Part shown: in pieces, positions 31,150 to 39,971 of the stretch
Numbering within the stretch: position 1 is the first letter of the stretch
Layout: each line of letters opens with the position of its first letter
Made by a program: the position numbers and the translations under genes
Notes under the pieces: generated by a model
The model's database searches: none
What the model was told of the DNA's origin: nothing
Seen by the model: only the letters and a program-made list of their open reading frames with translations
DNA from: Bacillus sp. NP157
Lineage (GTDB): Bacteria; Pseudomonadota; Gammaproteobacteria; Xanthomonadales; Rhodanobacteraceae
Assembly: GCA_018889975.1 (NCBI GenBank)
Contig: CP076546.1
Location: 3,534,001-3,598,000, forward strand
Direction: 5' to 3'
Length of the DNA: 64,000 bases

Positions 31150-32016
31150 ATGGCCTTACGACTGCTTGCTGTCCTCATCGCCCTCGTCATTGCCTGGAGC
31201 GTGCCGCAACTCGCCCGCTGGCGCGACGAGCGCTGGTTCCGCGGCTGGGTAGGCCGGCTCGCCGACACCTCGGGTCCGGGCCGCGTCGCCATCGTCCTGC
31301 TGGTACCGGTCGTGGCCTGCGCCATCATTGGCGGCATCCTGCGCGCCCTGCCCTTCTTCGACATCGCCTGGTTGCTGTTCGCCGTGCTGGTGCTGGTCTA
31401 CTCGCTGGGGCCGCGCGAAATCGAGAGCGACATCGACGCCGTGGTCCGCGCGCCGGACACGCTACGCCGCGACGAAGCCGTCGCTGCGCTGCGGATCGAT
31501 GCCGAACCGCTGGCGTGGTTTGCTCCCGCGCTGGTGGAGGCGAGCTTCTACGCCGCGCTGCGCCGTCGCTTCGGCGTGCTGCTGTGGTTCTTCCTGCTTG
31601 GGCCGGCGGGTGCGCTGGGCTATCGCCTTGCCCAGACCCTCGCGCGCGACGCTGCGCTGGCGCTGGACGCCGCCACGCGTGGCGCGGCACGTCGCCTGGC
31701 CGATGCGCTGGACTGGATGCCGGCGCACCTGATGGTGTTCGCCATGGCGCTGGTGTCCGATTTCGACGCGGTGATGAACGCCTGGAAGGAGTGGCATCGC
31801 CAGTCAGGCAGCCCACGTTCGCGGCTGGAGCCGGACTTCCTTGGCGCCGTGGCCCGCGCCGGCGTCGATGCGGATGTCGAGGCCGGCGATGGGTATGCCC
31901 ACGATGTCAGCGACCCGGTGGCGGCGCTGGAAGATGCGCGACGGGTGATCCGTCGGGTGCTGGTGGTGTGGCTGGCCGTGGTGGCGTTGCTGGTGCTGGC
32001 GGCGCTGGTGGCTTGA
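31150..32016 (+). CDS. ampE: AmpE-like inner membrane protein
   Basis: About 288 residues with three to four membrane helices. The central block ALVEASFYAALRRRFGVLLWFFLLGPAG and LGYRLAQTLARD match the AmpE/CobD-like family linked to beta-lactamase sensing (ampDE). No ampD is adjacent. The start is ATG 31150; an in-frame GTG at 31144 is also possible and neither has a clear ribosome site. The stop TGA begins a run of GCTTGAGG repeats. Confidence 0.75.
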   Translation: MALRLLAVLIALVIAWSVPQLARWRDERWFRGWVGRLADTSGPGRVAIVLLVPVVACAIIGGILRALPFFDIAWLLFAVLVLVYSLGPREIESDIDAVVRAPDTLRRDEAVAALRIDAEPLAWFAPALVEASFYAALRRRFGVLLWFFLLGPAGALGYRLAQTLARDAALALDAATRGAARRLADALDWMPAHLMVFAMALVSDFDAVMNAWKEWHRQSGSPRSRLEPDFLGAVARAGVDADVEAGDGYAHDVSDPVAALEDARRVIRRVLVVWLAVVALLVLAALVA

Positions 32017-32051
32017 GGTTGCGGCTTGAGGCTGGCGGCTTGAGGTTGGCG
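32011..32051. repeat. Three tandem 13-14-base repeats starting at the ampE stop
   Basis: Units GCTTGAGGTTGCG, GCTTGAGGCTGGCG and GCTTGAGGTTGGCG follow one another. The first contains the ampE TGA stop. The CTTGAGGTTGG core also appears in the tandem repeats at 5175-5237. Confidence 0.8.
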
Positions 32052-32080
32052 GATTACGGGTTGGTCTCGGCCGGGGCTGG

Positions 32081-32120
32081 AGGTACGAGTCCGGGGATAG
32101 AGGTACGACTCCGGGGATAG
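32081..32120. repeat. Two tandem 20-base repeats
   Basis: Units at 32081-32100 and 32101-32120 begin AGGTACGA and end CCGGGGATAG, differing at one base. They lie between the ampE repeats and the REP-like palindrome. Confidence 0.85.
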
Positions 32121-32135
32121 TGGTCGCGGGATCCG

Positions 32136-32157
32136 TCGCGCGCGGGCGCGCTCCTAC
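32136..32157 (-). repeat. REP-like palindrome, copy 3, overlapping MFS-PlsC stop
   Basis: Identical over 22 bases to the copy at 14719-14740. On the minus strand it begins GTAGGAGCGCGC, and bases 32154-32156 are the TAG stop of the MFS-acyltransferase gene. Confidence 0.82.
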
Positions 32158-34028
32158 AGGTGGGGGCCGCGGAGTTCGTTGACGCGGGCTTCGAGGACGG
32201 CGGCGGTGGCGGTGCCGACCGGTAGCGGCGCACCGCCGACCAGTTCGATGCGGGACCAGAAGCGGCGCGGCAGGCGTGCCCGGCGCAATGCGCCGTCGCG
32301 GCGGCTGAAGATGCTGCCCCACATGCCGCGCAGCGCGAGCGGCACGACCGGCACGGGCCGTCGCTCGAGGATGCGTTCCACGCCAGGGCGGAAGGTATCG
32401 ATCGCGCCGTCTTTGGTCAGGCCACCCTCGGGGAAGATGCAGACCACCTCGCCCTCGGCGAGCGCCTCGTCGATGAGTTCGAACGCGCGCTCCATCAGCG
32501 CCGGATCTTCGTTGCGGCCGGCGATCGGGATGGCCTTCGCCGTGCGGAAGATGAAATTCAGCACGGGGATGTTGAAGATCTTGTAATACATGACGAAGCG
32601 CATCGGCCGACGTACGCAGGCCATCAGGATCAGAGGATCCATGAAGCTCACGTGGTTGCACACCACCACGGCCGCGCCCTCGTCCGGCACGTTCTTCAAG
32701 CCATCCACGCGAACCCGGTACAAGGTGTTGACCAGCACCCAGGTGATGAAGCGCATCATGAATTCAGGCACGAGCGTGAAGATGTACACCGCGACGGCGA
32801 TGTTAACCACGCCCGTGATCAGGAAGATCGTCGGCGTATCCAGGCCCATCGCCGTGAGCCCGATGCCGAAGCCCGAGGCGATGCAGATCAGCAGCGCATT
32901 GACGATGTTGTTGCCGGCGATGATCCGCGACAGGCGTTCGCGCGGCGCGCGGCTCTGCACGAAGGCGAACAGCGGCACCACGTAGAAGCCGGCGAACGCG
33001 CCGATCAGGGTGAGGTCGAGCGCGGCGCGCCACGCACCGTGGACGCCGAGGAACGCGGTCCACGACAGCGAGGCGCCAGCAGCGACTTCGGGCCGGGCGA
33101 AATACAGGTCGATGGCGAACACGGTCAGGCCGAACGCGCCCATCGGCACCAGGCCGATTTCCACGCGCTTGCGCGACATCTTTTCGCACAACAGCGAGCC
33201 GATGCCGGTGCCCAGCGAGAACAGCGTCAGCACCAGCGTGTTGACCGAGCCGTCGCCGCCGAGCACATGGCGGGTGTAGTTCGGCAACTGCGCGATCATC
33301 ACCGTGCCGAAGAACCAGAACCACGAGATGCCCAGCACCGCGTTGAACACCGCGCGATCTTCGTGGGTGAGCTTCAGCACGCGCCAGGTTTCGGAAAGGG
33401 GATTCCAGTTGAAGCGCAGGTCGGGGGCCGTGGCCGGCGCGGCCGGGATGGCGCGTGAAACGAGGTATCCGGTGGCGGCGATGCCGATCGTCGTCAGCGA
33501 CGCGGCCAGGGTGCCGTAGCCCGCGATGAGCATCAGCGAGTTGCCGACGATCATGCCGACCAGCATCGCCAGCTGCGTCCCCGTCTCGACCAGCGCATTG
33601 CCGCCGACCAGTTCGCTGCGTTCGAGTGCCTGCGGCAGGATTGAATACTTGATCGGGCCGAACACCGTCGAATGCACGCCCATCAGGAACAGCACCACCA
33701 GCAGCAGCGATATGTGATGCGTGTGGAAGCCGATCGCCGCGATCACCATGGCGGCGATCTCGAACAGCTTTACGTAACGGATGATCCGGGTTTTCTCGAA
33801 CTTCTCGGCGACCTGGCCGGCCGTGGCCGAGAACAGGAAGTACGGCAGGATGAACAACGCCGGGGCGAGGTTGGTGTAAAGCGACACCTCGCTGTCGGGC
33901 AAGGCCATCTGGAACGCGACCAGCATGACCATCGCATTGCGGAATGCGTTGTCGTTGAACGCGCCGAGCGCCTGCGTCCAGAAGAACGGGGCGAAACGGC
34001 GCTTGCCGAGCAAGGAGAACTGGGACAT
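32154..34028 (-). CDS. MFS lysophospholipid transporter fused to PlsC-type acyltransferase
   Basis: A 624-residue fusion. Residues 1-430 are an MFS/LplT-like transporter of about 12 helices (FFWTQALGAFNDNAFRNAMV; GPIKYSILPQALERSELVGG). Residues 430-624 are a PlsC-type 1-acylglycerol-phosphate acyltransferase, with HX4D as NHVSFMD at 458-464 and FPEGGLTKDG near 535. LplT flips lysophospholipids inward for Aas to reacylate; here both activities are in one chain, but without the AMP-ligase domain of Aas. A phospholipid repair role is inferred. The stop codon lies in a REP-like element. Confidence 0.9.
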   Translation of the reverse strand: MSQFSLLGKRRFAPFFWTQALGAFNDNAFRNAMVMLVAFQMALPDSEVSLYTNLAPALFILPYFLFSATAGQVAEKFEKTRIIRYVKLFEIAAMVIAAIGFHTHHISLLLVVLFLMGVHSTVFGPIKYSILPQALERSELVGGNALVETGTQLAMLVGMIVGNSLMLIAGYGTLAASLTTIGIAATGYLVSRAIPAAPATAPDLRFNWNPLSETWRVLKLTHEDRAVFNAVLGISWFWFFGTVMIAQLPNYTRHVLGGDGSVNTLVLTLFSLGTGIGSLLCEKMSRKRVEIGLVPMGAFGLTVFAIDLYFARPEVAAGASLSWTAFLGVHGAWRAALDLTLIGAFAGFYVVPLFAFVQSRAPRERLSRIIAGNNIVNALLICIASGFGIGLTAMGLDTPTIFLITGVVNIAVAVYIFTLVPEFMMRFITWVLVNTLYRVRVDGLKNVPDEGAAVVVCNHVSFMDPLILMACVRRPMRFVMYYKIFNIPVLNFIFRTAKAIPIAGRNEDPALMERAFELIDEALAEGEVVCIFPEGGLTKDGAIDTFRPGVERILERRPVPVVPLALRGMWGSIFSRRDGALRRARLPRRFWSRIELVGGAPLPVGTATAAVLEARVNELRGPHL

Positions 34029-34083
34029 CCGTGGTCAATCCTGTCGTTTCGGCGGAGTGTAGCCGAACCGGCGGGATCGACCG

Positions 34084-35370
34084 TCACGTCCCGCGTGCGA
34101 AGGCGCGATGGGCGATGTCCGTGCGATGGAACGCGTCGGCGAAGTGGATGCGATCGACGGCGGCGTAGGCTTTCGACCGCGCATCGGCGAGATCCGTGCC
34201 GACCGCGCAAACCGTCAGCACGCGGCCGCCGGCGGTGACCGGCCGGCCCTCGGCACCCGTCGCCGTACCTGCGTGGAACACCTTCACGTCGGCGCCGAAG
34301 TCGACATCGGCACCCGTGATGACGTCGCCCGCGCGGACCTTGCCCGGGTAATTCCCCGCCGCCAGCACGACGCCCAGCGACGGCCGCGGATCCCATTCGG
34401 CCTGCACCCGACCCACGTCGCCATCCAGCGCCGCCTCGACCAGGTCGACGAGGTCGGAACGCAGGCGCAGCATGATCGGCTGCGTTTCCGGATCGCCGAA
34501 GCGGACATTGAATTCGATCACCTTCGCGGCGCCGCCCTTGTCGATCATCAGGCCGGCGTAGAGGAACCCGGTGAACGGCGCGCCGTCGGCGGCCATGCCG
34601 GCGAGCGTCGGTTCGATGATCTCACGCATCACCCGGGCGGACACCTCGTCGGTGACCACCGGCGCGGGCGAGTAAGCACCCATGCCGCCCGTGTTGGGGC
34701 CCTTGTCGCCGTCGTCGCGGCGCTTGTGGTCCTGGCTGGTGGCCATCGGCAGGGCACGCGCGCCGTCGGCGATGACGATGAAGCTGGCTTCTTCACCGTC
34801 GAGGAATTCCTCGATCACCACGCGCGACGAAGCGTCGCCGAAGGCCTTGTCACCGAGCATGTCGCGAAGCGCCGCCTCGGCTTCCGGCAGGGTCATCGCC
34901 ACGACGACACCCTTGCCCGCGGCCAGGCCGTCGGCCTTGATCACGATGGGTGCGCCGGTGCCGCGCACGTGCGCCAGCGCGGGCTCGAGGTCGGTGAACA
35001 CGGCGTAGTGCGCCGTCGGGATCCGGTGGCGGGCGAGGAAATTCTTGGCGAAGGCCTTGCTGCCCTCAAGCTGCGCGGCGGCGGCGCGCGGACCGAAGCA
35101 GCGCAGGCCCTCGGCGGTGAATCGATCGACCACGCCGGCGACCAGCGGCACTTCGGGGCCGACCACGGTGAGCGCCACGCCCTCGGCCTTTGCCAGCGCG
35201 AGCAGGCCGTCGATGTCGGTCACGGTGACGTTCGCGTTGCGCAGGCCCGGCTCGATCGCCGTGCCCGCATTGCCCGGAGCCACGATCACCTCGTCGACGC
35301 GCGGCGACTGGCCGAGCTTCCAGGCCAGGGCGTGCTCGCGGCCGCCACTACCGATGACGAGGACTTTCAT
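34084..35370 (-). CDS. purD: Phosphoribosylamine-glycine ligase
   Basis: The 428-residue ATP-grasp enzyme is the second step of purine synthesis. Motifs are VLVIGSGGREHALAWKL, PEVPLVAGVVDRF, KADGLAAGKGVVVA, the PurD signature RFGDPETQPIMLRL and SQDHKRRDDGDKGPNTGGM. Normal length. No purH lies beside it. A 40-base gap separates it from the ligase gene on the same strand. Confidence 0.97.
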   Translation of the reverse strand: MKVLVIGSGGREHALAWKLGQSPRVDEVIVAPGNAGTAIEPGLRNANVTVTDIDGLLALAKAEGVALTVVGPEVPLVAGVVDRFTAEGLRCFGPRAAAAQLEGSKAFAKNFLARHRIPTAHYAVFTDLEPALAHVRGTGAPIVIKADGLAAGKGVVVAMTLPEAEAALRDMLGDKAFGDASSRVVIEEFLDGEEASFIVIADGARALPMATSQDHKRRDDGDKGPNTGGMGAYSPAPVVTDEVSARVMREIIEPTLAGMAADGAPFTGFLYAGLMIDKGGAAKVIEFNVRFGDPETQPIMLRLRSDLVDLVEAALDGDVGRVQAEWDPRPSLGVVLAAGNYPGKVRAGDVITGADVDFGADVKVFHAGTATGAEGRPVTAGGRVLTVCAVGTDLADARSKAYAAVDRIHFADAFHRTDIAHRAFARGT

Positions 35371-35410
35371 GGGGAATCTCCGGTTCGATGACCGGCGATT
35401 GTAACCCGCC

Positions 35411-36769
35411 CTAGTGCCGGACCAGCGCCAGCAGGGCGCCGCGTGGCAGCTTGCCGGTCTCGTTGCGCGGCAGCGCGTCGACCAGGCGCAGCGGACGCGG
35501 CAGGAACACCGGATCCATCGCGTCGCGCAGGGCGGCGAGCACGGCCTGCTCGGTCAGTCCCGGCGCGACCACCAGGGCCGCGATGCGCCGCACGCCCGCG
35601 GCGTCCGCCTCGTCGAGCTGGAACAGGACACCGTCCTGCACGCCGTCGATGGCGAGCAGGCGGCGGTTGAGGTCGCCCAGCGACGCACGCTTGCCGGCGA
35701 TCTCGAGCAGGTCGGTGTTGCGGCCACACAGGCGGAAGCGGCGGCCGTTCGCGTGCAGGGTGACGATGTCGGCCAGCGCGATCGGCTCGGCCAGTTGCGG
35801 GGCGTCGACGAGGGTGCCGTCGGGCTGCGAGTGCAGGGTGACGCCGTCGTAGAGCAGCCAGTCGTCTTCGCGGGCCGTGCGTCGGCTGGCGAACACGCAG
35901 GTTTCGGTGGAGCCGAAGACTTCGTGCAGCGGTGCGCCGAAACGCGCCTCGGCGGCCGCGGCCAGCTCCACCGGCATCGGCGCGGTCGCCGACACGAAGG
36001 CGGCCAGGGACGGCAGGGCGATGCCCGATTCGACCAGCGCACGCAGGTGCACCGGGGTGATCACCAGCACGCGGGGCTCGGGCATGGACGCGAGGGCGCT
36101 GGCGACGTCGGCCGGGAAAAACGGACGCCCGGCATGCACGCTGACATCAGACATCAGCGGCATCACCACGGACATCTCCATCCCGTACATGTGTTGGGGC
36201 GGTACGGTGGCGACCACGTCGAACGGACCGCCGATGGCGGCCTGGAGCATGCCGATGTTGCCGGCGTTGCTCGCGTGGAAGCTGCCCCACGTCTTGATGT
36301 TGGGCTTGGGCTTGCCGGTCGAGCCGGACGTGTAACCGATCGCCACCACGGCGTCGGCGGGGATCGAAGGCATGTCGCCATGGACGGGTGACGCATCCTC
36401 CAGAGGCGGCATGCGGACGTAGCCGGCAGGCGCCGGATCCAGCGCCAGCTCGCCGATCGCGTAGCAACCGGGGTGGTTGTCCATGACCTCGTCGACCGCG
36501 TGCGGTGCGCGCGACGGCGGTAGCAGGTTGACCTGGCCACGCAGCACTAGCGCCGCGAAGGCGACCAGGAACGCGTAGCGGTCTTCGCAGAGGTTCACCG
36601 CGGCATCCGCGTCGGGCAGCAGCGCCGCCACCTGGCGGACATGGCCGAGGAAGATCGCCGCCGAGACGGGCTGCCCATCGCGCCATGCGATGGCGCGGGA
36701 TGGTGCGCCAGCCAGCAGCGGCAACGCTGGCGCGGCATCGCGCCCACTCGCTTCGTACACAGTGACCAA
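35411..36769 (-). CDS. AMP-dependent aryl/acyl ligase, XanA2-like (possible hydroxybenzoate:ACP ligase)
   Basis: The 452-residue ANL adenylating enzyme has the P-loop YTSGSTGKPK (146-155), the motif VFGSTETCVFASR, a FRLCGRNTDLLEIAGKR-type A8 hinge and the adenylation lysine in RNETGKLPRGAL. It is shorter than classic acyl-CoA synthetases and resembles the AMP ligases of aryl polyene and xanthomonadin pathways, where XanA2 is reported to load hydroxybenzoate on the ACP. The start appears to be TTG at 36767-36769 with AGGGGGA upstream. It lies about 22 kb from xanB2 and the ACP. The substrate is inferred. Confidence 0.72.
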   Translation of the reverse strand: MVTVYEASGRDAAPALPLLAGAPSRAIAWRDGQPVSAAIFLGHVRQVAALLPDADAAVNLCEDRYAFLVAFAALVLRGQVNLLPPSRAPHAVDEVMDNHPGCYAIGELALDPAPAGYVRMPPLEDASPVHGDMPSIPADAVVAIGYTSGSTGKPKPNIKTWGSFHASNAGNIGMLQAAIGGPFDVVATVPPQHMYGMEMSVVMPLMSDVSVHAGRPFFPADVASALASMPEPRVLVITPVHLRALVESGIALPSLAAFVSATAPMPVELAAAAEARFGAPLHEVFGSTETCVFASRRTAREDDWLLYDGVTLHSQPDGTLVDAPQLAEPIALADIVTLHANGRRFRLCGRNTDLLEIAGKRASLGDLNRRLLAIDGVQDGVLFQLDEADAAGVRRIAALVVAPGLTEQAVLAALRDAMDPVFLPRPLRLVDALPRNETGKLPRGALLALVRH

Positions 36770-36784
36770 CGGAATCCCCCTGCC

Positions 36785-37354
36785 CTAGGCGCGGATGATA
36801 GCGCCGCTCAAGGCGTCGCGGATCACGGTGGGGCGGTCGAGGCCGCCCAGCGGCGCGTCGAGCGCGGCCTCGAGGCGTTTGCCGAAATACGCCACCAGCG
36901 TGTCGACATCGCGCGCGGGGGGCTGGCCGTGGGGATTGGCGCTGGTCGACACCAGCGGGGCACCGAACGCGCGACACAGGGCCGCAGCAGGTTCGTGGGC
37001 GGTGACTCGCAGGGCGATGCCCGCGTGGCCGCCGGCCACCCATTCGGGAACGAGCGGGCTGCGCGGGAACACCCAGGTGTTCGGCCCCGGCCAGGAGGCC
37101 CGGACCTGCGCCAGCACGCCATTGGGCACGGCGCCAGCATCGATGTAAGGCTCGACCTGGGCGAAATCCGCCGCGATCAGGAGCACGCCCTGCGTGGCCG
37201 GGCGCTCCTTCAGGGCGAACAGTCGTTCAAAGGCGGCGCGATCGTGCGGGTCGCAACCCAGGCCGAACACCGCTTCGGTGGGATAGGCCAGGACACCGCC
37301 GTCGCGCAGGAGCGCGGCGGCGGCATGCACGTTTTCCAGGCCGAAACGGCGCAC
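36785..37354 (-). CDS. tsaC: L-threonylcarbamoyladenylate synthase (TsaC/Sua5 family)
   Basis: The 189-residue YrdC-fold enzyme makes threonylcarbamoyl-AMP for tRNA t6A. It shows GGVLAYPTEAVFGLGCDP, the KERP motif, and PLVSTSANPHGQPP. It has no Sua5 C-terminal extension, so it is the TsaC form. The start is GTG at 37352-37354, one base after the topA stop, suggesting coupling. The topA-tsaC-dprA vicinity is common in gammaproteobacteria. Confidence 0.94.
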   Translation of the reverse strand: MRRFGLENVHAAAALLRDGGVLAYPTEAVFGLGCDPHDRAAFERLFALKERPATQGVLLIAADFAQVEPYIDAGAVPNGVLAQVRASWPGPNTWVFPRSPLVPEWVAGGHAGIALRVTAHEPAAALCRAFGAPLVSTSANPHGQPPARDVDTLVAYFGKRLEAALDAPLGGLDRPTVIRDALSGAIIRA

Positions 37355-37355
37355 G

Positions 37356-39875
37356 TCAGGCCGCCGGCGTAGTCTTCGCGGCGGCCTTGGTCGTGGCGGC
37401 CTTCTTCACGGCGGTCTTGGCGGCAGTCTTCTTCGCAGCCGCTTTCTTCGCCGTCGACTTCTTCGCCGTCGCCTTCTTCGCCGCCGTCTTCTTCACCGCG
37501 GCCTTCTTAGCCGCCGGTGCCTTGGTCGTCGCGGCCTTCTTGCTGGCGGCTTTCTTCGTCGCCGTCTTTTTCGCCGCCTTGCCACCACGCGGCTTCTTCA
37601 ACGGCGCGGCGGCCAGCAGTTCGGCGCACTCGGCTTCGGTCAGCGTCTTCGGCTCGCGATCCTTCGGGATGCGCGCGTTCTTCTCGCCGTCGGTGATGTA
37701 CGGCCCGTAGCGGCCGTTCAACACCTGCACGCCGTTGCCGAAGTCGAGGATGGTCCGGTTCGCGATGGCTTCGAGCTTTTCCTGCACGAGCTGCAGCGCG
37801 CGCGGCAGTTCGATGGTGTACGGGTCGTCTTCCGGCTTGAGCGAGGCATAGGTGCTGCCCTGCTTCACGAACGGCCCGAAACGGCCGATCCCGACGGTGA
37901 CGTCGTCGCCCTCTTCGGAGGTACCGAGGTTACGCGGCAGCTTGAACAGCTCCATCGCCTCTTCGAGGGTGATGGTATGCATGCTCTGGCCGGGGCGCAG
38001 GCTTGCGTAGGTCGGCTTGGCTTCGTCGTCCTTGGTGCCGATCTGGGCGTAGGCACCGTAGCGACCCAAGCGCACCGACACCGGCTTGCCGGATTTAGGA
38101 TCCTCGCCCAACTCGCGCGCGCCAGTGGCTTCGCTGCGATCGACGCTTTCCGTCTTGTCGTCCACGAGGGTCTTGAACGGCTGCCAGAAGCGCTCGAGCA
38201 AGGGCACCCATTGCTCTTCGCCGCGGCTCACCGCATCCAGCTCGTCTTCCAGCTTGGCGGTGAAGTCGTAGTCCACGTACTGGGCGAAGTGGCCGGACAG
38301 GAACTGACTGACCGCGCGGCCGACGTCGGTCGGGCGGAAACGGCGACTGTCGAGGAGGACGTACTCGCGGCTGATCAGCACCTGGATGATGCTCGCGTAG
38401 GTCGACGGCCGGCCGATGCCGTATTCCTCCAGCGCCTTCACCAGGCTGGCTTCGGAATAACGCGGCGGCGGCTCGGTGAAGTGCTGGTCGGCGACGATGG
38501 CGGTGACCGGGACGCGGTCGCCCGTCGCCAGTCGCGGCAGGCGGCGGTTGTCTTCGTCGTCCTCGTTCTTCTGGTCGCGGCCTTCTTCGTAGACGGCAAG
38601 GAAGCCGGGGTCGATGACCGTGGTACCCGTGGAACGGAACCCGGAATCGCCCACCGGGAATTCCACCGACACGGTGTTCATCGTGGCGTGGAGCATCTGG
38701 CAGGCGACGGTGCGCTTCCAGATCAGCTCGTAAAGCTTGCGCTGGTCGTCGTTGAGGAAGGAGGCGACGGTGCGCGGGATGCGCATCGCCGAGGTCGGGC
38801 GCACGGCTTCATGCGCTTCCTGTGCGTTCTTCGCTTTGGACTTGTAGACCTGGACGGCGTCAGGGAGCGCGCCCTTGCCGTATTCGCGCGTAATCAGGTC
38901 GCGCAGTTCGGCGACGGCGTCTTCCGACAGGGCCACCGAGTCGGTACGCATGTAGGTGATCAGGCCGACGTTGCCCTCGCTGCCGAGCGCGACGCCTTCG
39001 TAAAGGCCCTGTGCCACGCGCATCGTGCGGCTGGTGGAGAAGCCGAGCTTGCGGGCGGCTTCCTGCTGCAGCGTGGACGTGGTGAACGGCGGTGCCGGGC
39101 GGCGCTTGCGCTCGCGGCTGGTGACGTCGCCCACCGTGAATTCGCCGGCCGCCGCCTTTTCCAGCGCAGCCCGCGCCTTCATGGCGTCGGTTTCGTTGTT
39201 CAGGTCGAACTGTTCGAACTTCTTGCCGTCGAGCCGGACCAGGCGAGCGTCGAAGGCACCGTCGGCGTGGGCGAGGTTGGCCTGCACCGTCCAGTATTCG
39301 CGGGCCTTGAACGCTTCGATCTCCAGCTCACGCTCGACGATCATGCGCAGCGCCGGCGACTGCACGCGGCCCGCCGACAGGCCACGCTGGACCTTGCGCC
39401 AGAGGACCGGCGAGAGGTTGAATCCGACCAGGTAGTCCAGCGCACGCCGGGCCTGCTGGGCATCGACGAGGTCGTGCGACAGCTTGCGGGGGTTGGCCAC
39501 CGCCTCCTTGATCGCCTTGGGGGTGATCTCGCTGAAGACGACGCGCTGGACGTCCTTGCCCTCGAGCAGGCCGCGCTCCCTCAAAATCTCGCTGATGTGC
39601 CAGGAGATCGCCTCGCCTTCGCGATCCAAGTCGGTCGCGAGGAAGATGCTGCGGGCCTTGCTGGCCGCCTTGGCGATCGCATCGACGTGTTTCTCGTTGC
39701 GGTCGATCACCTCGTAAGCCATGGCGAACCCGTGCTCCGGATCCACGGCACCCTCCTTCGGCCGCAGGTCACGGACGTGACCGTACGAGGCCAGCACCTG
39801 GAAATCGGCGCCCAGGTACTTATTGATCGTCTTGGCCTTGGCCGGCGATTCGACGATGAGGAGGTTCTTTGCCAT
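37356..39875 (-). CDS. topA: DNA topoisomerase I with lysine-rich tail
   Basis: The 839-residue type IA enzyme has the Toprim start KNLLIVESPAKAKTINKYLG, LATDLDREGEAISWH, and the catalytic Tyr in LITYMRTDSV. C-terminal topoisomerase repeats (GRYGAYAQIG, GRFGPFVKQG, GRYGPYITDG) replace the Cys4 zinc fingers of E. coli TopA; I see no CxxC pair. From about residue 760 the protein is an Ala/Lys histone-H1-like tail, a form I recall from actinobacterial TopA. It relaxes negative supercoils. Promoter elements should lie in the AT-rich patch near 39919-39940. Confidence 0.96.
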   Translation of the reverse strand: MAKNLLIVESPAKAKTINKYLGADFQVLASYGHVRDLRPKEGAVDPEHGFAMAYEVIDRNEKHVDAIAKAASKARSIFLATDLDREGEAISWHISEILRERGLLEGKDVQRVVFSEITPKAIKEAVANPRKLSHDLVDAQQARRALDYLVGFNLSPVLWRKVQRGLSAGRVQSPALRMIVERELEIEAFKAREYWTVQANLAHADGAFDARLVRLDGKKFEQFDLNNETDAMKARAALEKAAAGEFTVGDVTSRERKRRPAPPFTTSTLQQEAARKLGFSTSRTMRVAQGLYEGVALGSEGNVGLITYMRTDSVALSEDAVAELRDLITREYGKGALPDAVQVYKSKAKNAQEAHEAVRPTSAMRIPRTVASFLNDDQRKLYELIWKRTVACQMLHATMNTVSVEFPVGDSGFRSTGTTVIDPGFLAVYEEGRDQKNEDDEDNRRLPRLATGDRVPVTAIVADQHFTEPPPRYSEASLVKALEEYGIGRPSTYASIIQVLISREYVLLDSRRFRPTDVGRAVSQFLSGHFAQYVDYDFTAKLEDELDAVSRGEEQWVPLLERFWQPFKTLVDDKTESVDRSEATGARELGEDPKSGKPVSVRLGRYGAYAQIGTKDDEAKPTYASLRPGQSMHTITLEEAMELFKLPRNLGTSEEGDDVTVGIGRFGPFVKQGSTYASLKPEDDPYTIELPRALQLVQEKLEAIANRTILDFGNGVQVLNGRYGPYITDGEKNARIPKDREPKTLTEAECAELLAAAPLKKPRGGKAAKKTATKKAASKKAATTKAPAAKKAAVKKTAAKKATAKKSTAKKAAAKKTAAKTAVKKAATTKAAAKTTPAA

Positions 39876-39971
39876 GCGTTAGCGATTCCGGAGACCGCAG
39901 GGGCGAGTGGACCCGAGCGTATGTATATATTTAGTTGGAAACACACCGCGAGGACGACTGTCAAGCGGCGC

